The notes under the pieces were generated by a model. The model saw only the letters and a program-made list of their open reading frames with translations. It was not told the origin of the DNA and did no database searches. The translations under genes and the position numbers were made by a program. 64,000 nucleotides of DNA from Synechococcus sp. RedBA-s (GTDB lineage: Bacteria; Cyanobacteriota; Cyanobacteriia; PCC-6307; Cyanobiaceae), in assembly GCF_024345495.1 (NCBI RefSeq), contig NZ_JAGQBF010000001.1:1-64000 (forward strand), written 5' to 3'. Positions 25,919-35,678 of the stretch are shown here, in pieces; position 1 is the stretch's first letter; every line of letters begins with the position of its first letter.

Positions 25919-27976
25919 ATGCCACCAAAGGTATCGATTGTCCTTCCGTTCCGTAACCAAGGGACCTTGCTGGCCCAAGCCTGCCGGTCGTTGCAGGCGC
26001 AAACGGTGGCCGAATGGGAATGCCTGCTGGTTGACGACTGTTCAGGGCATGAAGCCGCTCACATCGCCTCCGAACTGGCAGCCACCGACCCACGCTTCCG
26101 CCTGTTGCGGGTCGCCGATGCCGAGCACTTCCCGGGTCCCTGGCTGGCACGCAACCTGGGGGTCTCCGCCGCACAGGCAGAGCTGGTTGCCTTTCTGGAT
26201 GCCGACGACCTCTGGCATCCAACAAAGCTTGAGGCGCAGCTGGACTTTCATGCCCGAAAGAATGTCGACATGTCCGTCACAGGGTATTACCGATTCGAGG
26301 ATCGTGACCTCAAAGTACGGGAATACAGGATCCCTCCTAGGCACATCAGCTACCCCCTACTCTTTCTGGGAAACACCATTCCGCTATCTTCTGTTATAAT
26401 TCGAAAGTCATCTTTTACTTCTCACTTTCAGCCAGAAAGACATGAAGATTATGGCCTTTGGCTGCGCATTTATCGCAACACTCCACCACCGACTTACGGA
26501 TGCATCAAGGAGGCCTTGATGGCCTATCGCCTGCACAGCACCTCTCTTTCTTCTCAGAGAAAATGGAGCGTTCTGGCGGTTGAAAAGCTGTTTCGCGAGC
26601 AGGCAGGAAGTCGCTGGATCAGCTTCTGCACTGCGGCGATATGGCTGTTGATACGCTCCTTTGCCCTGGTGACTTCACTGGCCGCAACAAAATTTAAAGC
26701 GCCTCAGAAGCTACCCACAGCCTATACAGAGTTTATTCAACCTAGCCTGCAGATTCAAGACGCTTGTGAATTCGTCGCGACAGACGCAAAACCTTCCTTT
26801 CACGATATCGCATCATTCACGGCAACGGGTTGGATTCAACTACTGAGGGAATGGCCACCCGGCTACGGCGGCGTCGAGAGAGTGGCACATGAGATGGCGT
26901 CCTCATGGCACTGCAGAGGAATGTCCTGCATCACCTTCAGCCTGAATGCCAATCAACAACGGAATCCGGATCCCCTTCCGGTTCCCTATGCCCGCTCTTG
27001 CCTACCCCACCTGAGCTTTGGGCAGCTGCTCATTCCCCTGCCACATCGGCTGCTGCTTGCCATCCTGTTCAGTTCAACACCTCTTTACATCCACCTCCCC
27101 TGCCCGGCCCTGCTGTCGATCGGCCTGCTCGCCAGGCTGCTGCGGCCTGGGCGTCGAATCGATCTCCACTGGCATGTCTTCCTCGAGCGAGAACCCGGAC
27201 CACGAGGCTGGCTGATCGCTGCCTATCAATGGTTGGCCCTGCGATGGGCAGCGCGGGGGGTTCAACACGTGGTCACCACATCACCGGTGCTGGCGGCAGC
27301 CCTGCGAGCCGAGGGGGTTCCGGTCGAGCGGCTGACTGTGCTGCCCTGCTGCCTGGGTCAATCAGCAGAATTGACGGCTACGGCCATCTGGAAGCGGCGG
27401 CTTTCGATGTTGGGAGAGGAACCGTCAGCGGAGTTCAATGTCCTCTTCATTGGCCGGCTGAACCGATACAAGCGAGTGGATTGGTTGATCGAAGCCTTCA
27501 CGGTCAGCGAGGCCACCTCTCTGAACATCGTGGGAGATGGACCATGGCGCGCGAACCTCGAGGTGCTTGCCCGTCGCAGTCCCAAGGCCCGGTCGATCCA
27601 CTTTCACGGCCGGGTCACTGAACAGTTCAAAGCCACGCTCCTGGAGGGCAGCGACCTGCTGGTTCTGCCTGCCGACCAGAGCAACGAGGCGTTCGGGATC
27701 GTGCAACTCGAGTCGATGGCGTGTGGTGTACCCGCTCTGGCCTTGGAGAGAGCTCGATCTGGCATGGCCTGGGTCAGCGGCCTTGGAGAGGCACTGGGGA
27801 ACCCCCCCCCCTGGCCCTTGCACGGTCCGCAGGATCTTGCGAAAGCGATCACGTTGCTGGTCGTGCGACCGGACTGGCATCGGAAAGCATCGGTATCAGC
27901 AAGACAGAGGTATGAGCACGTGTTTGCCAGAGCGATCTGGGAACGACAGCAGGAAGCCCTTACATCAATATGCTAG
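25919..27976 (+). CDS. GT2-GT4 two-domain glycosyltransferase fusion
   Basis: The 685-residue protein joins two enzymes. Residues 1-200 are GT2: VSIVLPFRNQGTLLAQA, CLLVDDCSG, and the metal site AFLDADDLWHP. A linker at about 200-310 includes a hydrophobic stretch (ISFCTAAIWLLIRSFALV). Residues 310-685 are GT4: WPPGYGGVERVAHEM, HWHVFLERE, NVLFIGRLNRYKRVDWLIEA, and EAFGIVQLESMACG for the donor site. Two linked sugar additions by one protein would suit a repeating unit with a fixed disaccharide. Base composition falls sharply from about 26280 onward, inside this gene. The last 7 bases overlap the next gene. Confidence 0.85.
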   Translation: MPPKVSIVLPFRNQGTLLAQACRSLQAQTVAEWECLLVDDCSGHEAAHIASELAATDPRFRLLRVADAEHFPGPWLARNLGVSAAQAELVAFLDADDLWHPTKLEAQLDFHARKNVDMSVTGYYRFEDRDLKVREYRIPPRHISYPLLFLGNTIPLSSVIIRKSSFTSHFQPERHEDYGLWLRIYRNTPPPTYGCIKEALMAYRLHSTSLSSQRKWSVLAVEKLFREQAGSRWISFCTAAIWLLIRSFALVTSLAATKFKAPQKLPTAYTEFIQPSLQIQDACEFVATDAKPSFHDIASFTATGWIQLLREWPPGYGGVERVAHEMASSWHCRGMSCITFSLNANQQRNPDPLPVPYARSCLPHLSFGQLLIPLPHRLLLAILFSSTPLYIHLPCPALLSIGLLARLLRPGRRIDLHWHVFLEREPGPRGWLIAAYQWLALRWAARGVQHVVTTSPVLAAALRAEGVPVERLTVLPCCLGQSAELTATAIWKRRLSMLGEEPSAEFNVLFIGRLNRYKRVDWLIEAFTVSEATSLNIVGDGPWRANLEVLARRSPKARSIHFHGRVTEQFKATLLEGSDLLVLPADQSNEAFGIVQLESMACGVPALALERARSGMAWVSGLGEALGNPPPWPLHGPQDLAKAITLLVVRPDWHRKASVSARQRYEHVFARAIWERQQEALTSIC

Positions 27977-29058
27977 TCAGCAACTTATTGCTCTACCAAC
28001 CAGGTTATTCGGGCTTTTCCAGCTATGTTCAAAGGGTAATGCCTGGCCTGCCTGGATTCAGGCTACAGATCAACAACATCTCTGGACTGCATTGTATTAT
28101 CGATAACGAGCTGCCCACTGATCTACCCAGGGCCAGGCGAATACGCTGGCTGCAGCGGCTCTCCCTGACTCAGCATGGCGTCAGCGTGCGGGCAGCAATC
28201 TCCACTGCCGGAATCATGGCAGACGACATTGAAGCGGTTTACAGTCCTTACTGCGACTACCTGTTCGCACTGCCGTTGTTAAAGCAGGTCATCACCTGTC
28301 ACGATCTCACACCTCTCTTTTTCCCGAACAGCCGAAAGGCCTGGCTACGCTACCGGTTCTGGACTCCCATCCATCTTCGACGTGCCAATCGCATCGTGGC
28401 GATCAGCGGATACGTCGCCGATCAGCTGGTTGATCTGGGCGTACCCGCCAGCAAGGTGGAGGTGGTCTGGAATGGGATTGCCCTAGAGCGGCCGCGTCTC
28501 ACCTGTCCATCCAGCCACGACTTGGTTATGCTGGCACGTCATGATGCAAACAAGAATGTCGCCTTTGTCTTGCGCGCCTTCGGACAGCTACTGGAGCAAC
28601 GGCCTGACTGGCCTGGACGCTTGGTGGTAGTAGGACGTTCTGGGCGGCAGACACTCAGCCTGCAGGCGCTTCGACGTTCTCAATCGCACCCAGAGAGGGT
28701 CGAATTCGTGGAAGCCCTGGACGGTCCCGCTCTGGTAGAGAGGCTACGAACGTCTCTGGCCCTGGTTTCAGCGAGCGTCATGGAAGGCTTCGACTATCCT
28801 GTCCTGGAGGCCAAAGCCGAAGGCCTGCCCACCCTGATCAGTCGCATCCCTGTCCATCGCGAGCTTCACAGCGGTTCCTCGCTGTTTTTCAGCCTTGATG
28901 ACGGGGGCGAACAATTCAGGAACGCACTGATTCGTCTTGCGCAAAACACCGCCCTATGGACAGAGCTGTCAGAGAGGGGATACCAGCTGGCAAAACGACT
29001 CGACCTCAGCCGTCAACAGCAGGGCATCCAGGCATTGCTGGATTCCGTGAGCCGGTGA
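27970..29058 (+). CDS. Glycosyltransferase family 4
   Basis: This 362-residue GT-B enzyme has a short N-terminal acceptor domain (YQPGYSGFSSYVQRV glycine loop, VITCHDLTPLFFP, IVAISGYVADQL). The C-terminal donor domain carries LVMLARHDANKNVAFVLRAF, VEFVEALDGPALVERL, and ASVMEGFDYPVLEAKAEGLP in place of the usual EGFGLPxxEAM. The ATG lies inside the end of the preceding gene, and its stop overlaps the GTG of the ABC ATPase gene (GTGA). It is thus tightly coupled to glycan export. The sugar is not predictable. Confidence 0.85.
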   Translation: MLVSNLLLYQPGYSGFSSYVQRVMPGLPGFRLQINNISGLHCIIDNELPTDLPRARRIRWLQRLSLTQHGVSVRAAISTAGIMADDIEAVYSPYCDYLFALPLLKQVITCHDLTPLFFPNSRKAWLRYRFWTPIHLRRANRIVAISGYVADQLVDLGVPASKVEVVWNGIALERPRLTCPSSHDLVMLARHDANKNVAFVLRAFGQLLEQRPDWPGRLVVVGRSGRQTLSLQALRRSQSHPERVEFVEALDGPALVERLRTSLALVSASVMEGFDYPVLEAKAEGLPTLISRIPVHRELHSGSSLFFSLDDGGEQFRNALIRLAQNTALWTELSERGYQLAKRLDLSRQQQGIQALLDSVSR

Positions 29059-29795
29059 TCTCTACCGATGACGTCTGGCTACGCATCCCGATTTACTCTA
29101 GTGAAACTCGCAGCTTAAAAACTGCACTTCTCCGCTCAGTCACTGGAGGCAATCTGCGCAGGGTTAGTGCAGGAGCGGAGATTGAAGCGCTTCGTGGGGT
29201 CACCTGCACGATCAGGCATGGCGAGCGTGTGGCCTTGATCGGTCACAATGGCGCAGGAAAGTCCACTTTTCTAAAACTGCTGAGTGGCATCTATCAGCCA
29301 ACTCAAGGTCAACTGACGACCCGAGTCGTCGTCCATCCAATGATTCAGAAAAGCTTCATCACCAGCAATGAGCTCAGCGGACTGCAGGCTGCCAAAGCGC
29401 ACTATCTCCTCGTCAATGGCCATCTGCGTGGCTTTCAGCAATTTCTTGACGATGTTATCAACTTCTCCGGACTTGGGGACTTCATTCACCTTCCAGTCAA
29501 AAGCTATAGCGAAGGGATGGGAGCCAGATTACTTTTTTCCTTACTGACAGGGAGCCAGCATGAGTGCTTGGCCTTGGATGAGGGATTTGGAGCAGGGGAC
29601 AGCAGCTTTTACGACAAAGCAGAGCAGCGCATGAGGGCCTTTATTGAGTCAGCCGGCACGCTGATTCTGGCGTCTCACTCCGATGATTTGCTGCGAAAGT
29701 TTTGCACGCGTGGTCTTGTCTTTGATCAGGGACGCATCGTTTGCGATTCCAGCCTAGAAGAATCACTCTCCTATTATCATGACACCTATTGCTGA
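29055..29795 (+). CDS. Wzt-type polysaccharide ABC exporter, ATPase subunit
   Basis: This 246-residue ATPase would energise export of a lipid-linked glycan with the permease encoded next. Walker A is GHNGAGKST near residue 66. The signature is YSEGM, where YSSGM is usual. Walker B is LALDEGFGAGD, and the H-loop His is in LASHSDD. The protein ends soon after the ATPase, so there is no C-terminal carbohydrate-binding domain as in the longer Wzt of O8/O9a systems. The start is GTG at 29055, overlapping the previous stop; the open frame upstream is a shadow. It overlaps the permease gene by 17 bp. Confidence 0.88.
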   Translation: MISTDDVWLRIPIYSSETRSLKTALLRSVTGGNLRRVSAGAEIEALRGVTCTIRHGERVALIGHNGAGKSTFLKLLSGIYQPTQGQLTTRVVVHPMIQKSFITSNELSGLQAAKAHYLLVNGHLRGFQQFLDDVINFSGLGDFIHLPVKSYSEGMGARLLFSLLTGSQHECLALDEGFGAGDSSFYDKAEQRMRAFIESAGTLILASHSDDLLRKFCTRGLVFDQGRIVCDSSLEESLSYYHDTYC

Positions 29796-30564
29796 CACCA
29801 TTTGCTATGCCTGGCGCTCCCGCAGGGCCTGGTGGTTCACTGCAACAGCGCGAACTCGCGCGCGTTTCGCAAGAACACTGTTTGGGAGCTTCTGGCTTGG
29901 GATTTCTAACCTTTTCTCAATTGGAGTCCTCGCTATTGTCTACGGTACAGTTTTCAAGATCGAAAACTTTTCAACCTACGTGGTCTTTCTGGGCATTGGA
30001 CTCACCATCTGGAATGGGATATCGATGGCTCTCGGCTCTGCTCCAACCCTATTTGAGCACAATGCCAATCATCTCCATAATACCAATATTAATCCAGTCT
30101 TCTACACCCTTGAAGAATGGTCATTTCATGTTCAGACATTTCTGCAGTCATTTATTCTCATTGTTCTAGCGCTTAGTTTTATCCAGCACTCCCTGATCCT
30201 CAATTTTCTCTGGCTATCCTGGCTCCCACTACTCAACCTTTTTGCCTTTATGTTTTGGGTGCCGTTAATCATCTGCCTCCTCGGCGCACGATATCGTGAC
30301 TTCTATCAGTTGGTTCCAATTGTATTGCAGCTAGTCTTTTTACTGTCTCCAATACTGTATGAGAAAGAACGGCTTGGCCCTCTGATGTGGACAGCCACCT
30401 TTAACCCCCTCTACCAGATTTTGAGTTCTCTACGCGATTGTCTGATTGCTGGGCAGCTCCAGTGGACTCCAGTCCTTTCCGGCCTTCTAATTAACATCGT
30501 TGGCTTGTTGATCTCGCTCTGGCTGTTGGAAAAGGAACGAAGACATCTTCCCTTTCTCGTCTAG
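29779..30564 (+). CDS. Wzm-type polysaccharide ABC exporter, permease subunit
   Basis: The 261-residue protein is a typical ABC-2 permease with a cytoplasmic amphipathic N-terminus (AWRSRRAWWFTATARTRARF) and about six membrane helices at about 34-255. The RYRDFYQLVPIVLQLVFLLSPILY block before the fifth helix is characteristic. As a dimer with the Wzt-like ATPase it would flip an undecaprenyl-linked polymer across the plasma membrane. Its start lies within the ATPase gene. The gene is clearly AT-richer than the chromosome around it. Downstream, 80 bp precede the last glycosyltransferase gene. Confidence 0.88.
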   Translation: MTPIADTICYAWRSRRAWWFTATARTRARFARTLFGSFWLGISNLFSIGVLAIVYGTVFKIENFSTYVVFLGIGLTIWNGISMALGSAPTLFEHNANHLHNTNINPVFYTLEEWSFHVQTFLQSFILIVLALSFIQHSLILNFLWLSWLPLLNLFAFMFWVPLIICLLGARYRDFYQLVPIVLQLVFLLSPILYEKERLGPLMWTATFNPLYQILSSLRDCLIAGQLQWTPVLSGLLINIVGLLISLWLLEKERRHLPFLV

Positions 30565-30643
30565 AGTTTATTACCCCTAGCACAGCCAAGCCTTTCAAGC
30601 CCCACTCAAGCCATGATCAATAAAATCTGACTTGGTCTGTAAC

Positions 30644-32005
30644 ATGCGCATTGTTATCAATTCGTCCGAAGCTTTTTCTTCCAATGGAAGCGGAATTAAA
30701 TATTTTAGTCGATCCTTGATTGATGCTTTACGAAGACGGAGCCTAGATCTAGACATCCTACTTGAAGGCCATCAATCAGATAAAGATGGCAGCGAACTTG
30801 CTAGCTCGACTCTTTTTGATCTTTATAGTGAAACTAGTTCAATTGCAAAGATTAGACTAAAGCTAAAAACCGATCTTCTATATTTACCGCCTTTTCGATT
30901 CTTTCCCAGGCGGCTTCAGCGAGTTTCCTCGCAGGATCCACTGAGCTCTGTGGCACAAGCGCGACTGCCAGGTCAAGGAGAACTGCCACCAGCTCAGTTT
31001 CTTATGGCCAAGCAGCTGTTCAAATTGGCCAAGGAACGCTTCAATAGGAAAGCCAGCTGCACCCGAATAGCAGTACCGTCTGCAAAAAATCGAGCCTTTA
31101 AACTCACCTCTTCAGACAGCACCATCTTCCACAATCCATTCCCCTTCCCACTGATTGCAAGCAATTGTCCGACTGTTACAACAATTCACGACCTGATACC
31201 ACTCACCCATCCTGAGTTGTGCCTCGATCATCCAGAAGCATTTTATCGTCTACTCAGACAACTAATCTCATCCTCATCGGCAGTCCACGCGATCAGTCAA
31301 TATACCGCAGATCAGCTCCTGAATATCTACGGGAGCAGCGTATCAGGGAAACTTAAGGTTATTCCCCAGCCTGTTCCAGACGAAGCACACACTAACGAGG
31401 GGGATGATGCATGCATCCATGGCCGTGAGCATATCTACAATCGCCTTTACAATGGAGAAGAAGTTTTCATCATTCAGGTTGGCAGCATCGAGCCAAAAAA
31501 GAATCATTCCACGTCAATTGCCGCCTTCAAAGAAGTTCGCTCCCAATATCCCAATTTGAAGTTTGTAATTATCGGCAAAAACGGATGGCTCTCAAACAGT
31601 CTTTGCGACTACATGCTTACTGCTAAGGCTGATGGCATTGAATGGATTGGCTCTGCCTCAAGAAGAGTTCTGGAGGCATACATGAAGAGATCATTGGCGC
31701 TGGTCTTTCCATCCTTAGTAGAGGGATGGGGCCTCCCGCCCCTCGAAGCGATGGCCATGGGGTGCCCGGTGATCGCCAGTTCGATACCTCCCTGTCGTGA
31801 ATCCTGTGGCAATGCGGCGCTCTTCATCGAAGACCCCACCAGCGTGGATGAATTAAGAGATCGTCTCTTAGATCTGCTCAGTAGTTCCGAACTCGGCCGG
31901 GACCTCTCTCGCAAAGGTCTATCCAAGGCTAGAGAGTTCAGCATGGCACGCTTCAGTGGAAGCATGCTCGACCTTTACAGCAGCATTAATCCGTCTCCAT
32001 CATGA
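30644..32005 (+). CDS. Glycosyltransferase family 4
   Basis: This 453-residue GT-B enzyme carries SSNGSGIKYFSRSLIDALR (acceptor loop), VTTIHDLIPLTHPEL, IIQVGSIEPKKNHSTSIAAF, IEWIGSASRRVLEAYM and FPSLVEGWGLPPLEAMAMG. It resembles the GT4 at 23589 in its domain order. An insertion at about 85-150 (Arg/Lys/Ser-rich) separates the first strands. I use the ATG at 30644; a TTG four codons upstream is possible. It is the last and one of the most AT-rich genes of the island; the next gene, ribH, converges on it after 18 bp. Confidence 0.85.
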   Translation: MRIVINSSEAFSSNGSGIKYFSRSLIDALRRRSLDLDILLEGHQSDKDGSELASSTLFDLYSETSSIAKIRLKLKTDLLYLPPFRFFPRRLQRVSSQDPLSSVAQARLPGQGELPPAQFLMAKQLFKLAKERFNRKASCTRIAVPSAKNRAFKLTSSDSTIFHNPFPFPLIASNCPTVTTIHDLIPLTHPELCLDHPEAFYRLLRQLISSSSAVHAISQYTADQLLNIYGSSVSGKLKVIPQPVPDEAHTNEGDDACIHGREHIYNRLYNGEEVFIIQVGSIEPKKNHSTSIAAFKEVRSQYPNLKFVIIGKNGWLSNSLCDYMLTAKADGIEWIGSASRRVLEAYMKRSLALVFPSLVEGWGLPPLEAMAMGCPVIASSIPPCRESCGNAALFIEDPTSVDELRDRLLDLLSSSELGRDLSRKGLSKAREFSMARFSGSMLDLYSSINPSPS

Positions 32006-32023
32006 CAACTGTAGCCTCAAGCA

Positions 32024-32503
32024 TCAGCCCGGCAGCACCGCCATTAGGCTGCCCATCTCCAGGGCCTGTAGGGCATAGCTCCAGCCCAGGTTGCTCTTGA
32101 TGCCGGCACGCTCCAAAGCCTGCTGCATGGTGTCCGTGGTGAGCACGCCAAAGATCACCGGCACACCGGTGCTGCGTGACACAGCCGCCACCCCCTTGCT
32201 CACCTCCGCGCAGACGTAGTCGAAGTGGGGGGTGTCGCCCTTGATCACCGCACCCAGGGTGATCAGCACCTGGTAGCGGCCCGAGGCCGCCAGGCGCTGG
32301 GCCACCAGGGGAATCTCGAAGCTGCCGGGCACCCAGGCCAGGTCCAGCTGCTCACTGCTGGGGCTGGTGTCGATGCCGTGGCGGGAGAGGGCATCGAGGC
32401 AGGCACTAAGCAACTTGGCGGTGACCAGATCGTTGAAACGACCGACCACGATGCCAATGCGCAAGGCGCTGATATTGGTGAAGCGGCCTTCAAAAACGGT
32501 CAA
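32024..32503 (-). CDS. ribH: 6,7-dimethyl-8-ribityllumazine synthase
   Basis: RibH condenses 5-amino-6-ribitylaminouracil with 3,4-dihydroxy-2-butanone 4-phosphate in riboflavin synthesis. The product of 159 residues matches the family length. Visible motifs are [17 protein letters not shown], the [15 protein letters not shown] substrate loop, and [15 protein letters not shown] with the catalytic His, then [15 protein letters not shown]. The start is TTG at 32503, immediately before TVFEGRFTN; the longer frame upstream overlaps psbZ and is not conserved. It follows psbZ by 5 bp, so both genes share a transcript. Confidence 0.93.
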   Translation of the reverse strand: MTVFEGRFTNISALRIGIVVGRFNDLVTAKLLSACLDALSRHGIDTSPSSEQLDLAWVPGSFEIPLVAQRLAASGRYQVLITLGAVIKGDTPHFDYVCAEVSKGVAAVSRSTGVPVIFGVLTTDTMQQALERAGIKSNLGWSYALQALEMGSLMAVLPG

Positions 32504-32508
32504 TGGAC

Positions 32509-32697
32509 TCAGGCCACGAAATAGCTCATGCCCCAGTTGAGCAGCACCAGGGCCACCCAGGCGGCGCCGCCCAGCAGGATCAGCCGATTGGAGCGGCCGC
32601 TGTCCTCGGTGCTGGCGTAGAGCACCGGGACCGCCACCACGAGGGCAAACGACATAACCACCAGGGCCAGAACGGTGAGGGTGTTGAGGATCTGCAT
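32509..32697 (-). CDS. psbZ: Photosystem II protein PsbZ
   Basis: PsbZ (Ycf9) is a 62-residue, two-helix subunit at the edge of photosystem II, near CP43 and PsbK. Helix 1 is [21 protein letters not shown], in the loop [11 protein letters not shown] is typical, and helix 2 ends [10 protein letters not shown], the conserved C-terminus. The ATG at 32697 gives exactly the standard length; an upstream frame extension of 11 codons is not conserved. It is divergent from mutS and directly upstream of ribH. Confidence 0.95.
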   Translation of the reverse strand: MQILNTLTVLALVVMSFALVVAVPVLYASTEDSGRSNRLILLGGAAWVALVLLNWGMSYFVA

Positions 32698-32819
32698 GGT
32701 TGGGAGGGCGGAGTGCGCGGTCCCTGGCACGCGGGCCGGGGCAGGCAGTGGCTGGATTCTCCCATGGGGCTTCTGGGGTTTTCCGGCCCGGGCTGGCCAT
32801 CCTTCACAAGTTGTGGGGA

Positions 32820-35678
32820 GTGCCTAAGCCGCGGGGCATTGCCGGTCGGCCGGTGGGTCTCGCCGCCCCCCCTACGATCGCTTCAGCCCCTGAACAAGCC
32901 GTGGCCACGCCGCCCGAAGAACAGCTCTCGCTGGTGGCTGCCCTCGGCCTGGAGGCCAACCCTGCCCCGAGGAGCGCGGCCCGGACAGCCGCCGCTGACA
33001 GCCCCACTGGCGAGAGCGATGACCAGCTGATGGCGGAGGCCACCGCCCGCCCCCGGCGGCGCCAGGCCAGGGCCAGTGATTCCAAAGCTGAGAGTCCCGA
33101 GCCGGCCAAGTCCGGCGACTTGGCCGAGTCCGGGGATCCCGCCGACGCTCTGCCCCCCTGGCACCACCACAGCCTGGTGGATCCGGAAGCGCTGCCGCCG
33201 GTGCTGCGTCACTACGTGGAGCTAAAGGCGGCCCACCCTGAGCGGGTGTTGCTCTATCGCCTCGGCGATTTCTATGAGTGCTTCTTCGAGGACGCCATCC
33301 GGGTGTCGCGGCTGCTGGAGCTCACCCTCACCGGCAAGGAGGGGGGCAAACGCATCGGGCGGGTGCCGATGGCGGGCATCCCCCACCACGCCGCCGAGCG
33401 CTACTGCGGCGAACTGGTGCGTCGCGGCCTCGCCGTGGCCCTCTGCGACCAGCTGGAGAGCACCCCCGCCCCCGGCGCCCTGCTGCGGCGGGGGATCACC
33501 CGCGTGCTCACCCCCGGCACCGTGCTGGAGGAGGGGATGCTGGCGGCGCGCCGCAACAACTGGCTGGCGGCGGTGGTGCTGGAGCAGGGCCAGTGGGGGC
33601 TGGCGGTGGCTGATGTCAGCACCGGCGACTTCCAGCTGCTGCAGCGCCAGGGCAGCGATCAGCTGCACCAGGACCTCCTGCAGCTGCAGCCGGCCGAGCT
33701 GCTCTGGCCCAGCGCGGAGACCGGCGAGCCGGCCTGGGCGCCGCAGTCGATTCAGCGCACCCAGCTGCCGCTCACCCCCTTCACCCTGCCGGAGGCGCGC
33801 CGCACCCTGCTGGAGCGCTTCGAGCTCGCCAGCCTTGAAGGCCTGGGCCTGGGTGAGGCGCCCCTGGCCCTGAGGGCCGCCGGCGGCCTGGTGCGCTATC
33901 TCGATGACACCCAGCCGGTCACCGACGACCCAGCTGACACCACCGCCGCTACCACCGCAGGCCGCATCCCCCTGGATCGGCCCTGCCTGCAGCAGCGCGG
34001 CGATCAGCTGGTGCTCGACGCCCAGACCCGCCGCAACCTGGAGATCACCCAGACCCAGCGGGATGGCCAGTTTCAGGGGTCATTGCTCTGGGCCCTCGAT
34101 CGCACCATGACCGCCATGGGCGCCCGGACCCTGCGTCGCTGGCTGGAGGCCCCCCTGATGGATCTCGGGGCGATCGAGCGGCGCCAGGAGGGCATCGGCG
34201 TGTTGGTGCAGCAGCGGCCCCTGCGTCTGGCCCTGCGCCGGCTGCTGAGGCCCATGGGCGACCTGGAGCGCCTCTCCGGCCGGGCCGGGGCCGGCAGTGC
34301 CTCCGCCCGCGACCTGGTTTCCATCGCCGACGGTCTGGAGCGCCTGCCCCGCCTCGCCGCCCTGCTGGAGCCCGCGGCCGCCGCCGTGTTCAGCCCCCTG
34401 CAGCACTGCGATCCAGAGCTGGCCCAGCTGGCGGCCCTGGTGCGCCACACCCTGGTGGAGGCCCCACCGCTCAGCCTCAGCGAGGGGGGCCTGATCCACG
34501 ACGGCGTCGATGGCCGCCTCGATGGGCTGCGCAACCGGCTCGATGACCAGGACCAGTGGCTCGCGGCCCAGGAGCAGGAGGAGCGCCGCCGCAGCGGCAT
34601 CCCCACCCTGCGGCTGCAGTTCCACCGCAGCTTCGGCTACTTCCTCTCGGTGAGCCGGGCGCGGGCCGAGCGGGTGCCCGAGCACTGGATCCGCCGCCAG
34701 ACCCTGGCCAACGAGGAGCGCTTCGTCACCCCGGAGCTCAAGGCCCGCGAAGGCCGCATCCTGGAGCTGCGCGCCCGCGCCGCCCAGCGGGAGTACGACC
34801 TCTTCACCCAGCTGCGCCAGCAGGTGGGAGCGCTGGCCGCCCCGATCCGCCAGGCCGCACGAGGCGTGGCCGGCCTCGATGCCCTGGCCTCGCTGGCAGA
34901 GGTGGCCGCCTGCCATGGCTACTGCCGGCCGCAACTGGAGCACAGCCGCTGCCTGCAGGTGGAGGCGGGGCGGCACCCGGTGGTGGAGCAGCTGCTGGTG
35001 GAGGAGTCGTTCAGCGCCAACGATCTGCACCTGGGGGAGCCGGGCCACCCCGACCTGGTGGTGCTCACCGGCCCCAATGCCAGCGGCAAGAGCTGCTACC
35101 TACGCCAGAACGGGCTGCTGCAGCTGATGGCGCAGATCGGCAGCTGGATCCCGGCCCGCTCAGCCCGCTTGGGCCTGGCTGATCGCATCTTCACCCGGGT
35201 GGGGGCCGTCGATGACCTGGCCAGCGGCCAGTCCACCTTCATGGTGGAGATGGCCGAGACCGCCAACATCCTCCACCACGCCACCGACCGCTCCCTGGTG
35301 CTGCTCGATGAGATCGGCCGCGGCACCGCCACCTTCGATGGCCTCTCGATCGCCTGGGCGGTGGCGGAGCACCTGGCGGCGGGGCTGCGGGCCCGGGCGG
35401 TGTTCGCCACCCACTACCACGAGCTCAACGAACTGGCCTCACTGCTGCCGGGCGTCGCCAACTACCAGGTGCTGGTGGAGGAAACGGGCGACCGCCTGCT
35501 GTTCCTGCACCAGGTGCGTCCGGGTGGCGCCAGTCGCAGCTACGGCATCGAGGCGGCCCGGCTGGCGGGCGTGCCGCCCGAGGTGGTGCAGCGGGCCCGC
35601 CAGGTGCTGGGGCGGATCGAGGCCAACAGCCATGTGGCGGTGGGTCTTCAGGCCGTGGGCCCTGGGGCCGCGGCCTGA
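32820..35678 (+). CDS. mutS: DNA mismatch repair ATPase MutS
   Basis: MutS recognises base mismatches and recruits MutL. An unconserved Ala/Pro/Glu-rich leader of about 130 residues precedes the mismatch-binding domain, where the Phe-x-Glu motif appears as [11 protein letters not shown]. The connector, lever and clamp domains follow. The ATPase shows [14 protein letters not shown] (Walker A), [14 protein letters not shown], and [20 protein letters not shown] (Walker B and signature), then [11 protein letters not shown]. The start is uncertain: GTG at 32820 gives 952 residues, though the frame is open to 32700. Its last 31 bp overlap the 3' end of the convergent cobH gene. Confidence 0.95.
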   Translation: MPKPRGIAGRPVGLAAPPTIASAPEQAVATPPEEQLSLVAALGLEANPAPRSAARTAAADSPTGESDDQLMAEATARPRRRQARASDSKAESPEPAKSGDLAESGDPADALPPWHHHSLVDPEALPPVLRHYVELKAAHPERVLLYRLGDFYECFFEDAIRVSRLLELTLTGKEGGKRIGRVPMAGIPHHAAERYCGELVRRGLAVALCDQLESTPAPGALLRRGITRVLTPGTVLEEGMLAARRNNWLAAVVLEQGQWGLAVADVSTGDFQLLQRQGSDQLHQDLLQLQPAELLWPSAETGEPAWAPQSIQRTQLPLTPFTLPEARRTLLERFELASLEGLGLGEAPLALRAAGGLVRYLDDTQPVTDDPADTTAATTAGRIPLDRPCLQQRGDQLVLDAQTRRNLEITQTQRDGQFQGSLLWALDRTMTAMGARTLRRWLEAPLMDLGAIERRQEGIGVLVQQRPLRLALRRLLRPMGDLERLSGRAGAGSASARDLVSIADGLERLPRLAALLEPAAAAVFSPLQHCDPELAQLAALVRHTLVEAPPLSLSEGGLIHDGVDGRLDGLRNRLDDQDQWLAAQEQEERRRSGIPTLRLQFHRSFGYFLSVSRARAERVPEHWIRRQTLANEERFVTPELKAREGRILELRARAAQREYDLFTQLRQQVGALAAPIRQAARGVAGLDALASLAEVAACHGYCRPQLEHSRCLQVEAGRHPVVEQLLVEESFSANDLHLGEPGHPDLVVLTGPNASGKSCYLRQNGLLQLMAQIGSWIPARSARLGLADRIFTRVGAVDDLASGQSTFMVEMAETANILHHATDRSLVLLDEIGRGTATFDGLSIAWAVAEHLAAGLRARAVFATHYHELNELASLLPGVANYQVLVEETGDRLLFLHQVRPGGASRSYGIEAARLAGVPPEVVQRARQVLGRIEANSHVAVGLQAVGPGAAA

